NCBI GenBank assembly: GCA_007118765.1
Contig: SKQZ01000366.1
Coordinates: forward strand, 1-6,518
DNA length: 6,518 bases
Source: Candidatus Hydrogenedentota bacterium
Lineage (GTDB): Bacteria; Hydrogenedentota; Hydrogenedentia; Hydrogenedentales; CAITNO01
Direction: 5' to 3'
A program made the translations under genes and the position numbers. Positions 1 through 4,364 of the stretch are shown here, in pieces. The notes below the pieces were generated by a model that searched no databases, had not been told where the DNA came from, and saw only the letters and a list, made by a program, of their open reading frames with translations. Position 1 is the stretch's first letter; each line of letters opens with the position of its first letter.

Positions 1-12
1 CCCGCATATTTC

Positions 13-30
13 ACCCCGCCGTGGCGGGGT
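13..30. terminator. Perfect GC-rich stem-loop, possible terminator
   Basis: Seven perfectly complementary bases on each side (ACCCCGC at 13-19, GCGGGGT at 24-30) enclose a four-base CGTG loop. The structure is stable on either strand, but neither side is followed by a T-run, so it does not meet the usual definition of an intrinsic terminator. It lies 166 bases beyond the ferritin stop and could instead belong to a gene left of the window. Terminator is the most likely role, with modest confidence. Confidence 0.35.
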
Positions 31-58
31 TGCGCCTTCGAATCTTACACCATATCAG

Positions 59-126
59 GCGCTTTGCTTGTCCGCCGACTTCGACGTGTACTAACACGCT
101 GTCAGCCGGCGGCCTGCGCAAAGCAC
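59..126. repeat. Imperfect long palindrome downstream of ferritin
   Basis: Nested complementary arms form one long hairpin. GCTTTGC (61-67) pairs with GCAAAGC (118-124), CCGCCG (72-77) with CGGCGG (107-112), and the tip is CGTGT (85-89) with ACACG (94-98) around an ACTA loop. Unequal internal loops separate the three helices. The element is non-coding and lies 72-138 bases past the ferritin stop on the minus strand. It could be a transcript-end structure, a dispersed intergenic palindrome or a small structured RNA. Only one copy is in the window, so repetitiveness cannot be judged. No T-run follows on either side. Confidence 0.4.
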
Positions 127-196
127 CTGCTCTGACGCAATCTTCACAGGCTCACGACGAAACTTGGTGAAATATCCGGGTTAAGTATTTTGGGGG

Positions 197-712
197 TTAT
201 TCGCCTTCGGCGGCGGGCATGGCGGGCTTGCGCGCGCCCATCTCGCGATCGAGCATAAACAACGCGCCGGGGGCATCCTGAGCGAGTTTCAACTGTTGCA
301 CAATTTCATCTGCGCTGGCTTCTTCCTCGACCTGTTCATTTACGAACCAATTGAGGAAGATCGCGGCGGCATTGTCGCCTGCTTTTGTGGCGCGTGCATA
401 CAGATTGTCAATGCATTTCGAAATGTGGCATTCATGTTTATACGCAGCCTCGAACGCGGCCAAGGGGCTTTTCCACGTGCTGGTGGGCTTGGCGATGGCG
501 TCCAGTTTTACGTCGGCGCCGCGTTCGTGCAGGTAGCTGATCAGTTTCTCGGCATGGATCAACTCTTCAATTGTCTGTGCGCGCATCCATGTGGCAAATC
601 CCGGCAAATTCTTCGACTCGAAAAAATTTACCATGGCCGCATACAAATAGGCGGAATACAGTTCTTCGTTGATTTGCTTGTGAAAAGCTTTTTGCAGGTC
701 GGCTTTCATCAT
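197..712 (-). CDS. ftnA: Bacterial non-haem ferritin (FtnA type)
   Basis: A 171-residue iron-storage protein of the ferritin family, which oxidises Fe(II) at a di-iron ferroxidase centre and stores the mineral in a cytoplasmic 24-subunit shell. The residues line up with E. coli FtnA without any numbering shift: E17, E50, H53, E94, Q127 and E130 of the ferroxidase site are present, as are E126 and E129 of the third (C) iron site. No haem-ligand methionine of the bacterioferritin type is evident, so this is FtnA-like rather than Bfr. Length is close to the usual 165 residues, with a short Ala/Pro/Glu tail. Cysteines 95 and 100 sit beside ferroxidase residue E94, which is unusual. The start is the first of two adjacent ATGs, 11 bases from AAAGGAG; the second is 14 away. 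It is downstream of and co-oriented with a PerR-like regulator, which probably controls it. The symbol is assigned by family resemblance. Confidence 0.96.
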   Translation of the reverse strand: MMKADLQKAFHKQINEELYSAYLYAAMVNFFESKNLPGFATWMRAQTIEELIHAEKLISYLHERGADVKLDAIAKPTSTWKSPLAAFEAAYKHECHISKCIDNLYARATKAGDNAAAIFLNWFVNEQVEEEASADEIVQQLKLAQDAPGALFMLDREMGARKPAMPAAEGE

Positions 713-723
713 AGTGTACGTTT

Positions 724-730
724 CTCCTTT
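724..730 (-). promoter_or_regulatory. Ribosome binding site of ferritin
   Basis: AAAGGAG on the minus strand, ending 11 bases before the ATG at 712. It favours the first ATG of the ATG-ATG pair. Confidence 0.8.
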
Positions 731-770
731 TGAGGTTGTTTTATTTACCGCGACGGCTTACTTCCCTCAT

Positions 771-783
771 TGAAAACATTTCA
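771..783. promoter_or_regulatory. 13-bp inverted repeat, candidate operator upstream of ferritin
   Basis: TGAAA-ACA-TTTCA is a perfect inverted repeat with a three-base centre, 59-71 bases upstream of the ferritin ATG. On the minus strand it overlaps a weak promoter-like pair: TTGTTT, then 16 bases, then TTCAAT. An AT-rich dyad over the -10 region of a ferritin gene next to a Fur-family regulator is where a PerR/Fur operator would be expected. It is only loosely similar to the Bacillus PerR box, so the link to this regulator is inference. Confidence 0.4.
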
Positions 784-831
784 GGCGTAAAAACAATTCC
801 CGTTTATGGGACAAAAGACCGATGTCGGACG

Positions 832-1236
832 CTATTGGCGTTCTTCCATGCACCGGGCGCAATAGCCTTCAAACAAGAGCCGATGGCCTGTAATGGTGAA
901 CCCGGGAATGGCCACGTCCAATGGGCGCTGCCATGTTACGGCCTCGTCGGGCACGTCCCAAACTTCGCCACAGTCAAGGCATTTCAGGTGGTAGTGGGGG
1001 GTGGGATTGCCGTCGTACCGCCGTTGTGTGCCCGCTTCTTCAATCTTTGTGATGGTTCCCTGCCTCGACAGGATGTCAAGGTTTCGGTATACCGTGCCAA
1101 GACTGATTCTTGGCGCCTGTTTTCGGACGATGTGATAGACTTCTTCAGCGGTGGGATGCCAGTTTTTTCTGTCCAACACATCAAGCAGGATGCGTCGTTG
1201 TCTTGTCATGCGCTGAATGGAATTGGGCATCTTCAC
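832..1236 (-). CDS. perR: Fur-family transcriptional regulator, PerR-like
   Basis: A 134-residue metal-dependent DNA-binding repressor. The N-terminal winged helix (about 8-80) contains the helix-turn-helix segment ISLGTVYRNLDIL (44-56). The C-terminal dimerisation domain contains PHYHLKCLDCG (80-90). Residues matching the five regulatory metal ligands of Bacillus PerR are all present: H27, D75, H81, H83 and D94. The last is Asp, as in peroxide-sensing PerR, rather than the Glu usual in iron-sensing Fur. C86/C89 and C126/C129 form the two CxxC pairs of the structural zinc site. I chose GTG at 1236 because AAGGAG lies 9 bases upstream; ATG at 1230 (132 residues) lies 15 bases away and is the alternative. 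It sits 56 bases after ptsI and 119 bases before ferritin. Family is certain; peroxide sensing is inferred from the ligand set. Confidence 0.93.
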   Translation of the reverse strand: MKMPNSIQRMTRQRRILLDVLDRKNWHPTAEEVYHIVRKQAPRISLGTVYRNLDILSRQGTITKIEEAGTQRRYDGNPTPHYHLKCLDCGEVWDVPDEAVTWQRPLDVAIPGFTITGHRLLFEGYCARCMEERQ

Positions 1237-1245
1237 GAATAAATA

Positions 1246-1265
1246 CTCCTTGGGCCGCGCCGGCC
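1246..1265 (-). promoter_or_regulatory. Shine-Dalgarno of the PerR-like gene with adjoining GC stem-loop
   Basis: AAGGAG (1251-1246, minus) is the ribosome binding site. One base upstream of it lies a compact hairpin at 1253-1265 on either strand: five base pairs (GGCCG/CGGCC) with a three-base loop. It lies between the ptsI stop and the regulator start, so it could act as an mRNA processing or stability boundary between the two genes or modulate access to the ribosome binding site. No T-run follows, so it is not an obvious terminator. Confidence 0.5.
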
Positions 1266-1292
1266 TTACGCCGATTGGCAGGCGCATCGAAA

Positions 1293-3014
1293 TTACTGCT
1301 GTTTTACTTCGGTGTCCGGCGTCAGGATGTGTTGCGCACGGCGTGCCGTCACCCGCGCCAGCCCGACCAACCGGGGGCTGACACTGACACATCGGATGTT
1401 GCGTGCAATCAGTTTGGGCAAAAACTGAGGTTGCCCACCCATCTCCCCGCATAATGACAGCGGTTTTTGTGCTTGCTCGGCGGCGGCGATGATATGCTCA
1501 ACCACTCGCCAAAACGCGGGGCGATCCGGGTTGTAATCGCCGGCGACCAGCCCGTTGTCCCGGTCCACAGCAAGCAGGTACTGCACCAAATCATTGCTGC
1601 CAATGCTGCCGAAATCCGCTTCTTTGAAAAGGTTCTCGGCGCAAATGCAGGCGGCGGGCACCTCGAACATGACGCCATGCGCAATGTGACCTGTTTCTAT
1701 ATCGCCAATACTTTGCATAAACAGGGTGCGCAATTTCAAGAATTGCTGTTCATCCACCACCATGGGATAGATAACATAGACCGGCCCGTGGGCGGAAGCA
1801 CGGGCAATGGCGCGCGCTTGTGTGGCGAGCAGTTCGGGTTGGCCCAGCAACAGTCGTGCGCCGCGATAGCCCAGCGCCGGATTTTCTTCGGGCGGCACAC
1901 GCAGGAATCGCGCCGCCTTGTCGCCGCCCAAATCAGCAAGCCGTATATACACCGGCTTCCCTTCCATGCCCGCCACCACGGCGGCATACCGGTCGTATTG
2001 TTCGTCTTCGCTTAAGATGCGATCAGCCAGAATAAACTCAAACTCCGTGCGGTACAGTCCGATGCCTTCCGCGCCGGTTTCGCGCACCTGATCAATTTCA
2101 TTGGCCGTGTTGATGTTGGCGTATACGGAAAACCCGGGCACGGGCGGCACCACCACCGTGCGTTTGGGCGCAAGTTTTCCCAGGGCGGGATACAGGTTCA
2201 GTGTTTGCCGTTTCGGATTGATAATGCACTCGCCGGTAGTGCCGTTAATGATCACGTGGTCATCGCGGCCGATGGTTTGCAGCAGATTGGGTACGCCGCT
2301 TACCGCCGGAATGCCCATGGCGCGTGCCAGTATCGCAACGTGTGACGCCGGCCCGCCGCGCTCGGTCAAAAAGCCTGCGGTGTTTTTGGCGGTGAAGGCA
2401 ACGGTATCGCCCGGCATAAGTTCTTCGGCCACAATAATGCGTGGCGCGTCGCCTTCTTTGGCTGGTGCATCATCTTCCGCGGGAACATCCTCCTTGCGTT
2501 CGCGCCGGAACATTTCCAGAATGCGCCGCCGGGCTTCGCCAATGTCGGAGGCGCGATCCTTGAGGTAATCATCGTCCAATTCCAGCAGCTGCGATTCATA
2601 GGCGTCCAACACGTCCACGCAGGCGGATTCTGCGTTCAAGTGGCGGGATTCGATTGTGTCTGTCGCTTCACGCACCAACGCTTCATCTTCAATGATCATC
2701 TTTTGCGCCAGAAAGATATTGGCATGTACCTCGCCAACACGCGACTTAACAAGATCAATAACCTTGTCAAGATTTTTTGATGCTCCGTTCAATGCCGTTT
2801 CAAGACGCTTCTTTTCGGCCGCCAGCCGGGACGGGGCAATATTATAGCGCGGCACATACTCCCCCGAATCGTGTACGATGAGCCGCACCGGCGCACAGGC
2901 AACCCCGTCGCTGATGGGCATGGCTTTCAGCCGTTGTTCCGGTTTTTTGACCGACCTGTTTTGTTGTGCTGTTGTTTGACTCACCACATGAATATCCCGT
3001 GGGTATGTGCGCAT
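1293..3014 (-). CDS. ptsI: PTS enzyme I (phosphoenolpyruvate-protein phosphotransferase)
   Basis: Cytoplasmic enzyme that takes phosphate from phosphoenolpyruvate onto a histidine and passes it to HPr. A helical HPr-binding region (about 60-170) is followed by the phosphohistidine domain, with active-site H225 in GGPASHVAILAR, and the C-terminal PEP-binding barrel: GAEGIGLYRTEFEF (314-327), DLGGDK (361-366), MFEVPAA (449-455), SNDLVQYLLAVDR (473-485), and catalytic C522 in LSLCGEMGG. No GAF domain is present, so it is not PtsP-type. Oddities: the protein ends 51 residues after the catalytic Cys, against about 73 in E. coli, so the last helix or helices appear missing. An acidic Ala/Pro/Glu-rich insert lies at about 171-191. 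About 30 residues precede the conserved N-terminus. The ATG at 3014 has no clear ribosome binding site. GTG at 2984 (9 bases after a weak GGGAT) or ATG at 2921 are alternative starts. No HPr gene is in the window. Confidence 0.95.
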   Translation of the reverse strand: MRTYPRDIHVVSQTTAQQNRSVKKPEQRLKAMPISDGVACAPVRLIVHDSGEYVPRYNIAPSRLAAEKKRLETALNGASKNLDKVIDLVKSRVGEVHANIFLAQKMIIEDEALVREATDTIESRHLNAESACVDVLDAYESQLLELDDDYLKDRASDIGEARRRILEMFRRERKEDVPAEDDAPAKEGDAPRIIVAEELMPGDTVAFTAKNTAGFLTERGGPASHVAILARAMGIPAVSGVPNLLQTIGRDDHVIINGTTGECIINPKRQTLNLYPALGKLAPKRTVVVPPVPGFSVYANINTANEIDQVRETGAEGIGLYRTEFEFILADRILSEDEQYDRYAAVVAGMEGKPVYIRLADLGGDKAARFLRVPPEENPALGYRGARLLLGQPELLATQARAIARASAHGPVYVIYPMVVDEQQFLKLRTLFMQSIGDIETGHIAHGVMFEVPAACICAENLFKEADFGSIGSNDLVQYLLAVDRDNGLVAGDYNPDRPAFWRVVEHIIAAAEQAQKPLSLCGEMGGQPQFLPKLIARNIRCVSVSPRLVGLARVTARRAQHILTPDTEVKQQ

Positions 3015-3156
3015 AAATAAATGTGCGTTACTGGAAATGACGTTTGCCCCAATCCCTTATATGATACACAGTGACAGGAAAGAAATCATAATGGGCGGAC
3101 AGCTGCATTGAGACAGTACGCCCGTCAGTGTCGCCTGTGGGTTGCCGTAGCGTGCC

Positions 3157-3172
3157 GCAGGTTTTATCCTGC
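3157..3172. other. Small stem-loop downstream of the methyltransferase
   Basis: GCAGG (3157-3161) and CCTGC (3168-3172) pair around a six-base TTTTAT loop, with two further pairs after one mismatch. It begins 27 bases beyond the methyltransferase stop on the minus strand, in the 184-bp gap before ptsI. It lacks a trailing T-run, so it is a possible transcript-end structure only. I see no gene in the rest of 3015-3198. Confidence 0.3.
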
Positions 3173-3198
3173 TGCCGGGTACGGGCCACGCGCGGACA

Positions 3199-4029
3199 TC
3201 ACGGCCGGGTCTGCAGAATCCATACGGCACAACCGTATGCATGTTCCAGGAGATAGCACTCGTAAAGCTGGTTGGACGCATAGGCGCAAAAGAGGGCCGC
3301 GTGATGGGGATGGCGTTCTGCCAAGCGGTCCACCCGGTGTTGGATGCATGTATTGTTGTGCCGATTTTCTGCGCGCAACGCCTCAAGGGACATGGGCGCT
3401 TCCACAACAATGGCATCGCCGTGGGCCGTTAACGCTTCGCGTGCCTGGGCGTGTGTGGGGCATGCAGCCACCGGAGGCGGGAGCATTGCGGTATCGGTTG
3501 CTTCGCGCCATGCGTCGTCAATCACAATATAGCCGCCGGGCTTCGTTTGTTGCCGCAGAACGCCCACGGTCGCCTCCAACGAACCAAAGACGGGGCCGAT
3601 GGCGCTCAGTATTACGGCATCGAAGCGTTGGTCGGGGTTCCGACAGTACGTTCTGATGTCGCACTGTTCAAAGCGGCACAAGGCCTCCACACCGTGTTTT
3701 TTGGCCATGGCCCGGGCCTCGTCAAGAAAGGCGGGTATGGCATCCAGTCCGAGCACGCGGCAGCCCAGCCGTTGTGCCAATGTCACCGCCACCGCGCCCT
3801 TGCCGCAGGCGAGGTCAAGGACATGCGCATGGGGCGGCAGCATGGGCGCCAACAGTTGTGCCGTCATGTCCGGGTCGGCGCCCAGCGCCCATAAGTCCGC
3901 CAACAGCGCGGGCATGTAGGGCAGCAGGGCGGGAGTGGTTTCAAGGGAGGCGGCAACGCTTGCCGCAAGGTCGTTGTTGTCATCCAAAACACATACCCTT
4001 TCGATTTTGACGCCATACAACAGGCGCAT
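3199..4029 (-). CDS. Class I SAM-dependent methyltransferase, substrate unknown
   Basis: A 276-residue protein with a Rossmann-fold methyltransferase core. Motif I, VLDLACGKG (70-78), binds S-adenosylmethionine. GLDAIPAFLDEA follows, with acidic D96 at the end of the second strand to hold the ribose. CDIRTY (D124) is the third acidic position, FDAVILSAIGPVFG (136-149) is the fourth strand, and QTKPGGYIVIDDAW (161-174) is the typical strand-5 region. The first 60 residues are mostly helical, and a C-terminal segment of about 100 residues probably forms a substrate cap. Nothing here identifies the acceptor. ATG at 4029 has only a GGA directly against it. TTG at 3987, 9 bases after AAAGG, would give 262 residues beginning just before the helical region and is a credible alternative. 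The frame stays open upstream to 4719, but that part is antisense to the rightward gene and not homologous-looking. Confidence 0.88.
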   Translation of the reverse strand: MRLLYGVKIERVCVLDDNNDLAASVAASLETTPALLPYMPALLADLWALGADPDMTAQLLAPMLPPHAHVLDLACGKGAVAVTLAQRLGCRVLGLDAIPAFLDEARAMAKKHGVEALCRFEQCDIRTYCRNPDQRFDAVILSAIGPVFGSLEATVGVLRQQTKPGGYIVIDDAWREATDTAMLPPPVAACPTHAQAREALTAHGDAIVVEAPMSLEALRAENRHNNTCIQHRVDRLAERHPHHAALFCAYASNQLYECYLLEHAYGCAVWILQTRP

Positions 4030-4061
4030 CTTCCATACGAGAATAACGCTGCCACAGTGTG

Positions 4062-4081
4062 TGCCGCATGACCAAGCGGCA
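4062..4081. repeat. Inverted repeat in the divergent intergenic region
   Basis: TGCCGC (4062-4067) and GCGGCA (4076-4081) form a six-base-pair dyad with an eight-base loop. It lies 33 bases upstream of the methyltransferase ATG and 16 bases before the plus-strand -35 box. The position suits either a leader hairpin of the minus-strand gene or a regulator site between the divergent genes. No factor can be assigned. Confidence 0.35.
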
Positions 4082-4096
4082 TAACGACGAAAACTA

Positions 4097-4125
4097 TTGA
4101 CATTCCCGTGGAGACATGGTATTAT
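4097..4125 (+). promoter_or_regulatory. Near-consensus sigma-70-type promoter for the rightward gene
   Basis: TTGACA (4097-4102, perfect -35) is followed by 17 bases and TATTAT (4120-4125, five of six to the -10 consensus). Transcription would begin near 4132, leaving a leader of about 232 bases before the ATG at 4364. It is the strongest promoter match I found in the window and points only toward the secreted repeat protein. Confidence 0.75.
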
Positions 4126-4250
4126 TGTTAAGGATGTACAAGTAAAATAGGTCACGGTTCCAGATGATGATATTGACTTGCAGCCATGGCGGGGGCGCGT
4201 GCTTGTGGATGCGCACTTGCCGGCTGTGAACGTTACTGTAGGAATCTGGA

Positions 4251-4364
4251 TTGATATGCAACTATAGTGTTCGCTGTGTCTGCCGTGGTTGTATGGAAGC
4301 AGTGAGCACCAAACAGCAGTCTGCCGACGCTGGTGTCGGCGTAAGCGAAGGAGGATTTGCGTAA
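4251..4364 (+). CDS. Possible short upstream ORF coupled to the repeat-protein gene
   Basis: From TTG at 4251 the frame is open for 37 codons to TAA at 4362-4364, and that stop shares its last base with the ATG of the next gene (TAATG), a classic arrangement for translational coupling. AGGA lies 7 bases before the TTG. An internal ATG at 4293 would give 23 residues. The N-terminal part is Cys-rich (four Cys in the first 14 residues: ICNYSVRCVCRGC), and the rest is small and polar. No known family is recognised. The overlap could be chance, since the downstream gene has its own strong ribosome binding site. Confidence 0.25.
   Translation: MICNYSVRCVCRGCMEAVSTKQQSADAGVGVSEGGFA
4323..4340 (+). 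other. Stem-loop just upstream of the ribosome binding site
   Basis: GCCGAC (4323-4328) pairs perfectly with GTCGGC (4335-4340) around a GCTGGT loop. It ends 7 bases before AAGGAGG. Translation of the upstream ORF would pass through it, so it could affect initiation of the downstream gene or stabilise the 5' end of the mRNA. Confidence 0.45.
4348..4354 (+). promoter_or_regulatory. Strong Shine-Dalgarno of the repeat-protein gene
   Basis: AAGGAGG lies 9 bases before the ATG at 4364. It fixes the start of the large rightward gene, which is also supported by the signal peptide that begins there. Confidence 0.9.

Larger units (their letters stand above)
4132..4363 (+). promoter_or_regulatory. 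Long 5' leader of the secreted repeat-protein gene
   Basis: This stretch fills most of the 334-bp gap between the methyltransferase and the rightward gene. If the promoter at 4097-4125 is used, it is all transcribed as a leader of about 232 bases. It contains a possible short ORF in its second half, a stem-loop at 4323-4340 and the ribosome binding site. I compared it by eye with c-di-GMP-I, TPP and cobalamin riboswitch cores and saw no match. Leader length is unusual for an ordinary housekeeping gene; whether it regulates is inference. Confidence 0.45.

Noticed and set aside
59..126. Integron attC site
   Set aside because: The arms lack the RYYYAAC and GTTRRRY core sites, and there is no integrase or cassette array nearby.
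788..818. Weak hairpin plus TTGTTTTT after the PerR-like stop on the minus strand, as an intrinsic terminator
   Set aside because: The stem TCCC/GGGA has only four base pairs, too weak for a terminator.
1237..1452. 72-residue N-terminal extension of the PerR-like frame
   Set aside because: It overlaps the ptsI 3' end in another frame. The GTG at 1236 has a well-placed AAGGAG, and Fur-family proteins start close to that point.
3056..3090. Possible promoter for ptsI on the minus strand (TATAAG or TATCAT as -10), with a TATGAT/ATCATA dyad at 3060-3090
   Set aside because: No acceptable -35 lies at 16-18 bases from either -10 candidate, and the dyad arms are short and 19 bases apart. Too weak to annotate.
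4132..4363. c-di-GMP or other known riboswitch in the leader
   Set aside because: No conserved core could be matched by eye; a covariance search would be needed to claim one.
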